Below, in pieces: positions 16,368-24,540 of a stretch of DNA of 34,493 bases. Origin of the DNA: Saprospiraceae bacterium (GTDB taxonomy: Bacteria > Bacteroidota > Bacteroidia > Chitinophagales > Saprospiraceae); assembly GCA_020629315.1 (NCBI GenBank), contig JAHDDO010000015.1, forward strand, positions 1-34,493. The letters are read 5' to 3'. The position numbers and the translations under genes are program-made. Position 1 is the first letter of the stretch, and each line of letters begins with the position of its first letter. The notes under the pieces were generated by a model that was not told the DNA's origin, did not search any database, and was given only the letters and a program-made list of their open reading frames with translations.

Positions 16368-17411
16368 TTATTCTACGGACAATTTCTGAGTAATTATCTG
16401 ATCATCTAATTGTACTCTAGTCAAGTAAAGTCCACTATTTAAATGTTGTAGATCTAGGGGTAATACAGCTTTGCCTGTTTGATTCCCAAAATTCACACTA
16501 TGCACTTGTTGACCCGTAATAGAGAAAATGCCAACTTGAACCAAGGCACCTTTTCGTAAATCTAAGTTGATACTCGTTAATCCATCGGTCGGGTTAGGGA
16601 TGATGCTCATTTCATTTAAAATTTCATCATACACTGAAGATACTAAATCTTCTCCGTCACAATCTTCATCGATACCATTATTAGGAATTTCTACTGCATC
16701 CGGATTAATGTCAGGATTCATATCATCACAATCTACATCAGATGTAAACCCATCAGCATCCCAATCGTCAGCTGTAGCACCGTTAACAGAATAGGTAACA
16801 TCATCTAAATACCAAGTAGACGCAGATGTAGGATATTGATTCATAGAACATATGGTACCTACAAAGTCAGGCACATTTCCAACTAACTCATCATCCATAA
16901 AGAAAGCCACCGCTTGTGCATCGAAACGAAAAGCAATTTTAAGATTAAACCATGCATCAGGAGTATAATCGAATGTTAGGATTTCCGTGTTTGTTCCATC
17001 TGTAATGGATACGCCACCTTCTACAAAAAACCCATTTAATGTCCAAATACTGCCTGGGTTTGCCGTTCCTTGGAAATTAAAATACGCATCGTTGGCACTA
17101 GGTACATACATGTTTAATGCAACCTCAAAAAGACCTGTGCTATGACAACCGTCAAAATCTATGACAATATCAAGAGGTCCTCCCATTGCATTAGTACCCA
17201 CAATTTCTAGAGCATTTGAACCTGAAGCTGCTTGGGCATCTGTAACTAGAGCATCAACGCTGCTCCCTGGCCAAAGTTGCCATGGATGACCGGCGGTACT
17301 TACAATTCCATCGCCTGTATTAAATTCTTCAAAACTGGTAGTATAGTATTGGGCTTGTACCATTGTGCTGGCAACCACAAGTACTAGTAAAATTTGTAAA
17401 GCTTTTTTCAT
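16368..17411 (-). CDS. T9SS-secreted protein with LamG-like domain and MopE-type metal motif
   Basis: 347 residues. The Sec signal peptide is residues 1-20 (ends MVQA, Gln21 next). Residues about 22-210 look like a concanavalin/LamG-type beta-sandwich (DIVIDFDGCHSTGLFEVALN, AFFMDDELVG, STWYLDDVTY). Residues 217-254 form a MopE-like motif rich in Asp: DWDADGF, DCDD, NPDAVEIPNNGIDEDCDG; related motifs bind copper or calcium. The C-terminal about 80 residues are a type A T9SS sorting domain (IIPNPTDG at 270-277, QVGIFSITGQQV, LNSGLYLTRV). It should therefore cross the outer membrane through T9SS and be surface-attached or released. The ligand is unknown. It is transcribed away from the thioredoxin-fold T9SS gene across a 209-bp spacer in which I see no strong promoter match on either strand. 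Confidence 0.85.
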   Translation of the reverse strand: MKKALQILLVLVVASTMVQAQYYTTSFEEFNTGDGIVSTAGHPWQLWPGSSVDALVTDAQAASGSNALEIVGTNAMGGPLDIVIDFDGCHSTGLFEVALNMYVPSANDAYFNFQGTANPGSIWTLNGFFVEGGVSITDGTNTEILTFDYTPDAWFNLKIAFRFDAQAVAFFMDDELVGNVPDFVGTICSMNQYPTSASTWYLDDVTYSVNGATADDWDADGFTSDVDCDDMNPDINPDAVEIPNNGIDEDCDGEDLVSSVYDEILNEMSIIPNPTDGLTSINLDLRKGALVQVGIFSITGQQVHSVNFGNQTGKAVLPLDLQHLNSGLYLTRVQLDDQIITQKLSVE

Positions 17412-17620
17412 ATGTTTTAGTTTGTTTGATCAAATGTGCAAATACAAGCAGAAAATTAATGGTTTTAATCTGAAAATAGAACAAAAGACTCATTATTTCC
17501 TTTGATTTGATACATAGTTACACAAGTGTCCTCTAGATAGCATATTAAATTTCTTATTCTGTCACATTTATGATATTTTTACTACAATACAAAGACAAAT
17601 AACACTTTCAAATTAGAATT

Positions 17621-19027
17621 ATGAAAAGAACTTTACTCTCTATGATTTTCACGTGCATGATGACTGTGATGGCTCTTCAGCTTCAAGGTCAAGATGCTCC
17701 TGATTTCATGCTTACAGATATTGATGGTAATGAACATCATATGTATAGCTATTTGGATGATGGAAAACCGGTCATTATAGATTTCTTTACTACATGGTGT
17801 GGCCCATGTTGGAGTCTTCACCAAACACACGTGCTAGAAGACGTGTATAGCCTATATGGGCCTGATGGTGCAGATATCATGATGGCTATGGCAATCGAAT
17901 GCGATCCAAGTACTACACTTGCTGATCTTCAAGGAACAGGCCCTAATACTGCGGGTAATTGGTTAGATGGATCCACATATCCGTACATTGATCTTGAGGA
18001 CACTGCTGTTCCTATGTCTTACGGTGTAAATGCCTACCCTACCATTATGATGGTTACGCCTGATAGAGAATACAGTAATATGTATGGAGTAGTGCCTTCA
18101 ACTACAGACTCATGGACACAACAAGTACTGAACAATCTTGATCCAAAGCCTGGTGTAGACCTTTTTGCTTTGGAGTCTAGTTTTGCTTCTCCAGCTTGTG
18201 GTTCATCAATGGCTACTATCAAGTTTATCAACTTTGGTGACACAGATCCAGGAACAGCTAATGTTCAAGTTTTGGTAGATGGTCAAGAAGTAGATAATGC
18301 TGATTATCCTATGAGTGTTTCTTCTCTATCGGTTTCAGATGTAGAGATCCCAATCAATAATCTACCTACAGGTGAAGACGTAGAGGTAGAGTTAGTGATC
18401 ACTCCAGAAGGTTCAGAAGCTACTTCAGTAACAGGAAGTATAGCTGCTGCCTTAAATACAGATCTTTTCGTAAGAGTGGTTATTGAAGGTGATGGTACGG
18501 CAGATCTTGATGGAACCAATTGGGAGATTTTAAGAAGTGACGGATCTGTTTATTATGGTGCAGATGTCGCTAAAGACGAATCTTTAGATTTAAAGGTATA
18601 TGTGGATGAAGTAGATTGCTATTCATTTAGAATCTATGATCCTTTATTTGGTGATGGTCTATCAGGCGGATCAGTATATGTAGAAACAAGCAATGGTGAA
18701 GTCCTAATGGACGAATCAAATTTCGGAGCTGAAGCAAGCGCAGATTATTTTGCAGCTAGTGTTTCTAGTGTTGATGAAAAAGACATTGTTGCAAGTGAAA
18801 TGTATCCAAACCCTGCGAGTAATCAAATTACTGTTGAAGTGAGTGAGGATATGACTCTTCCAGCAAGCTTTACTATGGTAAATCAATTAGGACAGCTAGT
18901 GGTAAAAGATGTTTTACAAGCATCATCTAACACTATCCAACTAAATCTAGAAAACGGTAGCTATATTGCTACTGTAACTGGCCAAAATGGTAAAGTAAGT
19001 GTTCAGAATATTATGATCCAAAAGTAA
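17621..19027 (+). CDS. T9SS-secreted thioredoxin-fold (TlpA-like) protein
   Basis: 468 residues. A Sec signal peptide covers about 1-22 (MKRTLLSMIFTCMMTVMALQ). The thioredoxin/TlpA-like domain covers about 25-172: APDFMLTDIDG start, and the redox motif WCGPC with Cys60 and Cys63. Residues about 175-385 look like two beta-sandwich modules and contain DGTADLDGTNWEIL. The last about 75 residues are a T9SS type A sorting domain (MYPNPASNQITVEV, NGSYIATVTGQNGK). The CGPC pair suggests disulfide reduction or exchange, but outside the cell; the electron donor and target are not evident. Just upstream, TATTTTTA at 17574-17581 is one base off the -7 consensus. The gene is followed by a strong palindromic terminator. 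Confidence 0.87.
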   Translation: MKRTLLSMIFTCMMTVMALQLQGQDAPDFMLTDIDGNEHHMYSYLDDGKPVIIDFFTTWCGPCWSLHQTHVLEDVYSLYGPDGADIMMAMAIECDPSTTLADLQGTGPNTAGNWLDGSTYPYIDLEDTAVPMSYGVNAYPTIMMVTPDREYSNMYGVVPSTTDSWTQQVLNNLDPKPGVDLFALESSFASPACGSSMATIKFINFGDTDPGTANVQVLVDGQEVDNADYPMSVSSLSVSDVEIPINNLPTGEDVEVELVITPEGSEATSVTGSIAAALNTDLFVRVVIEGDGTADLDGTNWEILRSDGSVYYGADVAKDESLDLKVYVDEVDCYSFRIYDPLFGDGLSGGSVYVETSNGEVLMDESNFGAEASADYFAASVSSVDEKDIVASEMYPNPASNQITVEVSEDMTLPASFTMVNQLGQLVVKDVLQASSNTIQLNLENGSYIATVTGQNGKVSVQNIMIQK

Positions 19028-19041
19028 ATTGGATACAACAT

Positions 19042-19077
19042 AAAAAAAGCCTGATCATATGATCAGGCTTTTTTTTT
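19042..19077 (+). terminator. Strong palindromic intrinsic terminator
   Basis: A perfect 34-bp palindrome has arms 19042-19058 and 19059-19075: seven A, then GCCTGATCAT, mirrored and followed by nine T in all. It lies 14 bp after the stop of the thioredoxin-fold gene. Because it is symmetric it could stop transcription on both strands, insulating this gene from the FG-GAP gene downstream. Confidence 0.9.
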
Positions 19078-19089
19078 ACCCAATACTAA

Positions 19090-19120
19090 TTGAAAACTTA
19101 TTAGAGTTGGTGTAATTTTC
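19090..19120 (+). promoter_or_regulatory. Candidate promoter of the FG-GAP/ASPIC gene
   Basis: TTG at 19090-19092 is followed after 20 bp by TAATTTTC at 19113-19120, which matches the Bacteroidota TTG-n19-21-TAnnTTTG layout with one mismatch in the last base. The start site would be near 19127, giving a leader of about 38 nt. It lies between the upstream terminator and the ATG at 19165. Confidence 0.4.
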
Positions 19121-19164
19121 ACCTTCTTTACATTATTCTGTCGATTGTTATAGCTAGATATACT

Positions 19165-22100
19165 ATGAATCAGAACTTTTCTACCTTTCTATCTAAATGT
19201 ACTACCCTATTTATTGTTACCATTATATGTTTATTACTTGCCGCTTGTAATGCGGATGAATCACCATCCTCAAAGGATTCTTCTGAAGGCCCATCTGAAA
19301 TAAGCGTTGAGAAAATTCCATCAAGTAAAACCGGTATTAGCTTTTCCAATGATATTAAGGAAACTAAACTGGTCCATTACTTCAATTGGAATTTTATCTA
19401 CTCTGGTGCTGGTGTCGCCATAGGTGATATCAATAACGATGGCTTACAAGATATTTACTTAGCTGGAAATATGGTCTCTGACAAATTATATCTAAACAAA
19501 GGAAATTGGGAATTTGAAGATATTAGCAAAGAAGCCGGTATAGTTGATAAACTTTGGTCAACAGGTGTAAATATGGTAGATGTGAATGCCGATGGTTTAC
19601 TTGACATCTATGTATGTAAGAACTTTTTCCTTTTGCAAGAAAGTGTACGAAAGAATAAACTGTTTATCAACAATGGTGATAATACATTTACCGAAAGTGC
19701 CGATAAATATGGCTTGGGAGATACTGGCTTTTCTGTACAAGCATCATTCTTTGATGCTGAAAATGATGGTGACCTCGATCTTTATTTAGTTAATCAGCCC
19801 ATGGATGAATATGCGGCAAAATTGGCTCGACCTGAAACGGTGGCCGCCTTACCATATTCTGACAAACTGTATATAAACGAGAATGGTAAATATGTTGATA
19901 AAACAGACGCTCTCAATTTTCAAAATAAAGTATTTGGCTTAAATGCTTCTGTAGCTGATTTTACTAATGATGGGCGCACAGATATCTATTTGTGTAACGA
20001 TTATTACCACGGAGATAATTTCTATATAAATCAAGGTAAATTAAAGTTTAGAGATGAACTGAAAGAACGAGTAGACCATACCTCTTTCTACTCAATGGGT
20101 GCTGATGTAGCGGATATAAATCAAGATGGCTGGTTAGATTTTATTAGTCTTGACATGGCCTATCCAAGTCATTTCCGTTCTAAAACCAATATGGAATCTA
20201 TGCGTCCTGATAGATTTTGGACCTTAGTGGATGCCGGTCATCATTATCAATATGCTGTCAACAATCTTCAGTTAAATAATGGCTATGGATACTTTAGTGA
20301 AATTGGGCATCTAGCTGGTGTTTCTAATACAGATTGGAGTTGGTCACCTTTATTTATGGATTTGGATAATGATGGATTTAAAGATCTGGTTATATCCAAT
20401 GGCTTGATCCATGATTTAAGGAACAATGATTTTATCAATAAAATGAAATCAAACAATCAGATCAGTCCAGACCAAATTGTAGATTATGTGAAGCAAAATG
20501 CACCGTCTACTCCCATTTCAAATTTTATGTTTCAAAATGGAGGTGAATTGAAGTTTACTAACGTAACAAAAGAAGCAGGTTTCGATGATTTAGGCTTTAC
20601 ATCAGGCATGGCCTTTGGTGATCTCGATAATGATGGCAACCCTGATTTAGTCCTTAATAATAGTAATGGTGAAGCGTCTGTATTTAAAGTAAAACCTCCA
20701 AAATCGCACAATTATATCAATGTAACATTGGAAGGTAAAATAATGAACCCCAAAGGCTTAGGTGCTAATGTAGAGGTGTTCTATGACGGAAAACGTGAAA
20801 TGGGAACCATGACCAATGTTAGAGGCTACATGTCTAGTTCCCAATGTCTTTTGCATTATGGTTTATCCAACTCAAGCAAAGTGGATTCCATAGTGGTGTA
20901 TTGGGATCATGTAAATAAAAGTGTCGTAAAAAATCCAAGTATAAACACAACGGTAAATATCTCTTATAAGCAAACTCGATTTGCTAAGCCACTTGCTCCA
21001 AATGGCGTTTTAGCTAGTAACCAAAATATCATTGCACATGAGCACCTAGAAAATGCAAACGATGACTATAAGACTCAAGTGTTATTGCCTCATAAGCTAT
21101 CTCAAAACGGTCCGTTACTTTCGAAAGCGGATATTGATAAAGATGGAAAAGATGATATATTAATAGGCGCTAGTGCTGGTCAATCACCTACTTTGTTTCG
21201 TCAGTCTAATAGTTCATTTGCTGACGCAACAAGTTTCCCAAAACTAGCTGAAAAAGAATCTATGGGCCAAGCTTGGTTTGACCTTGAAGGAGATGGTGAT
21301 TTAGACGTTTACATTGTAAATGGTGGTAATCAATTCGAACCGAATTCCCCTGCATTAGAAGACAATGTTTTTATTAATAATGGGAAAGGTGATTTCAGCG
21401 CTTATACAGGAAATTTGTCGATGACCCAATTTGATGGCGAAAGCGTTATTGCTTTAGATATTGACAATGATAATGATCAAGATATTATTGTAGGGGGGCG
21501 ATTGATTCCTAATGCGTACCCTAAGAAAGCAAGCTCTATACTTCTCATAAATGAGAATGGTGTGCTAGAAGATGGTACCTCTACTTTTATTCCTGAATTA
21601 CATGAGTTGGGTTTGGTCACTGATATCCAATCTGGTGACTTTGATAATGATGGAGATCAAGATTTAGTTATGGTAGGTGAATGGATGCCTGTGACACTTT
21701 TCTTGCAAGAAAATGGAACGTACACTAAAAAGTCATTAGACGGTTTAGCGGGAACATCTTGGTGGTGGTCATGCAGCACAGGTGATTTTGATAATGATGG
21801 TGACTTAGATATTTTATCCGGTAGTCTTGGTCTAAATAACAAGTTCAAGCCCTCAGAAAAGAAACCTTTTAAGGTTTATTCTGGAGATTTTGATGAAAAT
21901 GGTGATCATGATGTTGTATTAGCTAAAACTATAGATGACGAGCTTTATCCTGTTCGAGGTAGGGAATGTTCGACCGAAGAGATGCCTTTTGTAAGTGAGA
22001 AATTTGAAGATTTTGAATCCTTTGCCAAAGCTAGTTTGGTACAAATTATTCCTGAAGAAAAATTATCAAATTCGGATCAATATTCTATTCATTCATTTCA

Positions 22101-22464
22101 ATCGATATACTTGGAAAACAATGGCGATGCCAGCTTTAAAGTAAGTACTTTACCAATTCAAGCTCAACTATCACCCATTAAAGATTTCGTTTGTGATGAT
22201 TTTAATAATGATGGTCATTTGGATTTTATTTTCGCCGGAAATCACTATCCTGCCGAGGTTGAAACTGTGCGATATGATGCTGGTAAAGGTGGATTGATGC
22301 TTGGCAATGGCCTAGGCCAGTTCCAATTCATTCCTCCAAATGAGTCAGGTATATACATAGATTGTGATAGTCGAGATCTCGAAGTGCTCACCATCGACAA
22401 TCAAAAGTACTTGATTAGTAGTTGTAATGATGGGCCCGTAGTTTCATTGCGTTTAATGCCTTAA
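19165..22464 (+). CDS. FG-GAP/VCBS repeat lipoprotein with central ASPIC/UnbV domain
   Basis: 1099 residues. The lipoprotein signal ends in lipobox LAAC with Cys28, then an acidic and Ser-rich spacer to about 50. The first set of FG-GAP repeats (about 80-520) has calcium-loop sequences such as DINNDGLQDIY (88-98), DVNADGLLDIYV and DLDNDGFKDLV, as in integrin-like beta-propellers. An ASPIC/UnbV domain (related to CRTAC1) lies at about 531-602 (LGANVEVFYDGKREMGTM, VRGYMSSSQ, LHYGLS). A second set of FG-GAP repeats (about 650-1075; DIDKDGKDDILIG, DFDNDGDQDLV) follows. Such proteins are common on Bacteroidota surfaces and are thought to take part in binding or adhesion; no catalytic motif is visible. 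The gene ends 1 bp from the convergent sulfatase. Confidence 0.9.
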   Translation: MNQNFSTFLSKCTTLFIVTIICLLLAACNADESPSSKDSSEGPSEISVEKIPSSKTGISFSNDIKETKLVHYFNWNFIYSGAGVAIGDINNDGLQDIYLAGNMVSDKLYLNKGNWEFEDISKEAGIVDKLWSTGVNMVDVNADGLLDIYVCKNFFLLQESVRKNKLFINNGDNTFTESADKYGLGDTGFSVQASFFDAENDGDLDLYLVNQPMDEYAAKLARPETVAALPYSDKLYINENGKYVDKTDALNFQNKVFGLNASVADFTNDGRTDIYLCNDYYHGDNFYINQGKLKFRDELKERVDHTSFYSMGADVADINQDGWLDFISLDMAYPSHFRSKTNMESMRPDRFWTLVDAGHHYQYAVNNLQLNNGYGYFSEIGHLAGVSNTDWSWSPLFMDLDNDGFKDLVISNGLIHDLRNNDFINKMKSNNQISPDQIVDYVKQNAPSTPISNFMFQNGGELKFTNVTKEAGFDDLGFTSGMAFGDLDNDGNPDLVLNNSNGEASVFKVKPPKSHNYINVTLEGKIMNPKGLGANVEVFYDGKREMGTMTNVRGYMSSSQCLLHYGLSNSSKVDSIVVYWDHVNKSVVKNPSINTTVNISYKQTRFAKPLAPNGVLASNQNIIAHEHLENANDDYKTQVLLPHKLSQNGPLLSKADIDKDGKDDILIGASAGQSPTLFRQSNSSFADATSFPKLAEKESMGQAWFDLEGDGDLDVYIVNGGNQFEPNSPALEDNVFINNGKGDFSAYTGNLSMTQFDGESVIALDIDNDNDQDIIVGGRLIPNAYPKKASSILLINENGVLEDGTSTFIPELHELGLVTDIQSGDFDNDGDQDLVMVGEWMPVTLFLQENGTYTKKSLDGLAGTSWWWSCSTGDFDNDGDLDILSGSLGLNNKFKPSEKKPFKVYSGDFDENGDHDVVLAKTIDDELYPVRGRECSTEEMPFVSEKFEDFESFAKASLVQIIPEEKLSNSDQYSIHSFQSIYLENNGDASFKVSTLPIQAQLSPIKDFVCDDFNNDGHLDFIFAGNHYPAEVETVRYDAGKGGLMLGNGLGQFQFIPPNESGIYIDCDSRDLEVLTIDNQKYLISSCNDGPVVSLRLMP

Positions 22465-22465
22465 T

Positions 22466-23830
22466 TTAAAAACTACTTTCCCATTCGATAATTTTATTTT
22501 GTAAGCTATCCACAAGATCTGGATGGGTGGTGGACAGGTCAATGTCATTCATTGGGTCTACATTCATATCGAATAATTGATAGATGTTTTCTGAACGGAT
22601 CCATTGAAAAAACCAGTCCTTGTCTCTAAGCCAAAAGCCTTCAACATCTCTACCCATCATGTCTACTGAATCTCTTACTTTGCCTACCCTACCAATTGCT
22701 CGATTATGCTTTACAGCACTCTCTTCTCCAAAGAGTAAAGGCGCCAATGAAGAACCATCTTTACAAAATGAATAATTAAGACCTACTACATCCAAGATCG
22801 TTGTAGGGATATCAACAGATTCTACAATTGAAAGGTCGTTTTTGCCTTCAGAAATAACATTGGACCAACTAAAAAAAATCGGTGTCCTAAATGAAGGATC
22901 AAATACTGATAGTTTTCCTTTATCGCCGCCATTGTGCCAGCGTAGTGAATCATGTCTAAATTCTTGATCATAATCTTGCTCCCATCCATTATCATTCACG
23001 TAAATAAATAATGTGTTTTCAAATTTATTTGCCTGTACCAGCTTGTCTACTAATAGTCCTATTGTTTTATCAAATCTGGTGCAATTTGCATAATATTCAC
23101 TTGCGGAAATTGTGTACGTATCGAGTGGGTACAAATTGACCAATGAATCGGGGGCGTCGAAAGGATAATGTGGTAATTCAGGGGCAAACCAGAGAAAGAA
23201 AGGCGCTTCTTCCTCCTCTATGAAGTCAAATACAGGTTTCATCGTTTTTTTTCCTATGCTCAAGCCTTCTCCTCCCATAAATTTAGAAAACCATGTAGCG
23301 CCATCCTCTTTATCTTCTGGAGACCATCCTGTTGTCATCCCATGACTAAAACCTCCATTTTCATAGTGAAACTCCCACCATTTTCCCGCTTGAAACGATC
23401 GATACCCTATGGAATCCAACGAAGAGACTAGGGTAGAAAAATGAGACATAGCATTATGTCTAAAGTCACGTTCGTAATTTTCTTTCTCAATGGCACTCCT
23501 AAATCGCATGCGTGACGTGTTTGCAAATAACATACTGTCTACACGTTTATCATATCGGATAGGTAACATCCCAGTCATTAAGCTTTGCAATGAGGGTCTG
23601 CAATGATTTGCTGACACGTATCCATTTGTAAACAAAAACCCGCTTGAAGCTAATTTGTCTAAATGTGGAGTAATTACTTTATCTGATCCCATAAAACCAA
23701 AATATGGATAGCCATGATCGTCACCAATCATAAGAACAATATTGGGTCTATTGGGAACGGACGAAATTTTAGCGTTTGTACAAGAATAAAGAAGTGGAAA
23801 TAAAACGAGAAGCAAGGAGTATTTGAACAT
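22466..23830 (-). CDS. Lipoprotein sulfatase (S1-type, atypical signature)
   Basis: 454 residues. The lipoprotein signal has lipobox LYSC (Cys17), which places the enzyme on the envelope. The sulfatase fold is shown by RPNIVLMIGDDHG with metal-ligand Asp37 and Asp38, the signature region NHCRPSLQSLMTG (76-88 for HCRPSLQSLMTGM), and the late metal site YVNDNGWEQ, followed by HNGGDKGKLSVFDPSFRTP. In the signature the Cys that becomes formylglycine is Cys77; the usual form is CxPSR, but here Leu81 replaces the Arg. Substrates of the family include sulfated polysaccharides; which one is not evident. It is an isolated gene rather than part of a SusCD locus. A -7 box lies at 23857-23864. Confidence 0.88.
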   Translation of the reverse strand: MFKYSLLLVLFPLLYSCTNAKISSVPNRPNIVLMIGDDHGYPYFGFMGSDKVITPHLDKLASSGFLFTNGYVSANHCRPSLQSLMTGMLPIRYDKRVDSMLFANTSRMRFRSAIEKENYERDFRHNAMSHFSTLVSSLDSIGYRSFQAGKWWEFHYENGGFSHGMTTGWSPEDKEDGATWFSKFMGGEGLSIGKKTMKPVFDFIEEEEAPFFLWFAPELPHYPFDAPDSLVNLYPLDTYTISASEYYANCTRFDKTIGLLVDKLVQANKFENTLFIYVNDNGWEQDYDQEFRHDSLRWHNGGDKGKLSVFDPSFRTPIFFSWSNVISEGKNDLSIVESVDIPTTILDVVGLNYSFCKDGSSLAPLLFGEESAVKHNRAIGRVGKVRDSVDMMGRDVEGFWLRDKDWFFQWIRSENIYQLFDMNVDPMNDIDLSTTHPDLVDSLQNKIIEWESSF

Positions 23831-23856
23831 AGCGAATTAGATTACTAAGATATCTC

Positions 23857-23864
23857 CAAATATA
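23857..23864 (-). promoter_or_regulatory. Putative -7 promoter element of the sulfatase gene
   Basis: Read on the minus strand the bases are TATATTTG, an exact TAnnTTTG match, 26 bp upstream of the sulfatase ATG. No TTG is found at the -33 distance; that place is occupied by the 23867-23895 hairpin. Confidence 0.5.
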
Positions 23865-23866
23865 AG

Positions 23867-23895
23867 ATCAGCCCTGAGACTTTCTCAGGGCTGAT
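23867..23895. repeat. Perfect 13-bp inverted repeat (hairpin) in a divergent intergenic region
   Basis: Arms ATCAGCCCTGAGA (23867-23879) and TCTCAGGGCTGAT (23883-23895) are separated by 3 nt. It is GC-richer than its surroundings and has no T-tract on either side, so it is not a classical terminator, and no gene ends towards it: the sulfatase and the Gre-like gene both point away. It lies 2 bp upstream of the sulfatase -7 box, so an operator or a leader/sRNA hairpin is possible. Confidence 0.65.
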
Positions 23896-23935
23896 TGTCA
23901 AAACCAATTTTTGGATTGGTTACTTATATGACAAT
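23894..23935. repeat. Nested inverted repeats next to the hairpin
   Basis: ATTGTCA (23894-23900) pairs with TGACAAT (23929-23935), enclosing AACCAAT (23902-23908) and ATTGGTT (23915-23921). Together these could fold as a two-part stem directly abutting the 23867-23895 hairpin. No coding frame explains them. Confidence 0.45.
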
Positions 23936-23995
23936 TATCGCTAATTAATCCCTGAAAATTTCTCATATTTAACGAATTAACAGCCATCTAACAAA

Positions 23996-24448
23996 ATGCA
24001 AAATATTGATAAACAAGCAGTTATAAAACATGCTTTAACAGTGATTGATGCAAGGGAAGAACAGCTTACTAACATGATTTTAGAAATCAATGAACAAATA
24101 AATCAAGATGGGAAATCCAGTGCTGGGGATAAATTTGAAACGGGAAGAGAGCGATTAACTCAGGAATTGAATGCACAACAATCAAGATATAATCAACTAT
24201 TACAGCACAAAAGGAAGCTCATTCAACTTAGAGGTGACGCATTGGAACAAATTAAAGAAGGTGCCTTAAGTTGTATTAATGGTAACTGGTATTTTATAGG
24301 TCCGGCCCTAGGTAAGATTCTATATAATACTATCCCGATTTGGTTTATCTCAACTGAGGCCCCAATAGTCAAACAGATGATTCAATGTAAAAAGGGAGAT
24401 TCCTTTATCTGGAACGAAAGAGAAATGCTTATATCGGAGATCTATTGA
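23996..24448 (+). CDS. Small coiled-coil, Gre-factor-like protein
   Basis: 150 residues, cytoplasmic (no signal or membrane helix). The N-terminal about 85 residues are a charged helical hairpin with the segment SSAGDKFETGRERLTQEL (40-57), resembling the coiled-coil tip of Bacteroidota proteins labelled GreA/GreB-like. The remainder is beta-rich (INGNWYFIGPALGK) and ends FIWNEREMLISEIY, matching the compact C-terminal domain of the same group. If it works like Gre factors it would enter the RNA polymerase secondary channel, but the acidic tip residues cannot be assigned with certainty. It stands alone between the structured region and the dcw terminator. An assignment to an uncharacterised Bacteroidota family is the safe alternative. 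Confidence 0.6.
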   Translation: MQNIDKQAVIKHALTVIDAREEQLTNMILEINEQINQDGKSSAGDKFETGRERLTQELNAQQSRYNQLLQHKRKLIQLRGDALEQIKEGALSCINGNWYFIGPALGKILYNTIPIWFISTEAPIVKQMIQCKKGDSFIWNEREMLISEIY

Positions 24449-24479
24449 AAAAAATAGCCCCGTCTGAGAAACGGGGCTA
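24448..24479 (-). terminator. Intrinsic terminator of the dcw cluster (after ftsZ)
   Basis: On the minus strand a 9-bp stem TAGCCCCGT/ACGGGGCTA (24471-24479 with 24455-24463) and 7-nt loop are followed by seven T (24454-24448). It lies 61 bp past the ftsZ stop codon. On the plus strand the hairpin is not followed by T residues, so it mainly serves ftsZ. Its T-tract touches the stop codon of the Gre-like gene. Confidence 0.85.
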
Positions 24480-24540
24480 AAGTCAATAAACCAATCTCAA
24501 TTTAGAAAAGCGTATAATAAAAAGACGAAATCCAAAATTA

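Noticed and set aside
17412..17620. Promoter-like matches in the T9SS divergent spacer
   Set aside because: Minus-strand CACATTTG (17431-17438) and TGTATTTG (17439-17446) and plus-strand TATTTTTA (17574-17581) are each one base off the -7 consensus and lack a TTG at the right distance.
24455..24479. The hairpin after the Gre-like gene as its own terminator
   Set aside because: On the plus strand it is followed by AAGTCAATAA rather than a T-tract; the T-tract is on the minus side, so it belongs to ftsZ.
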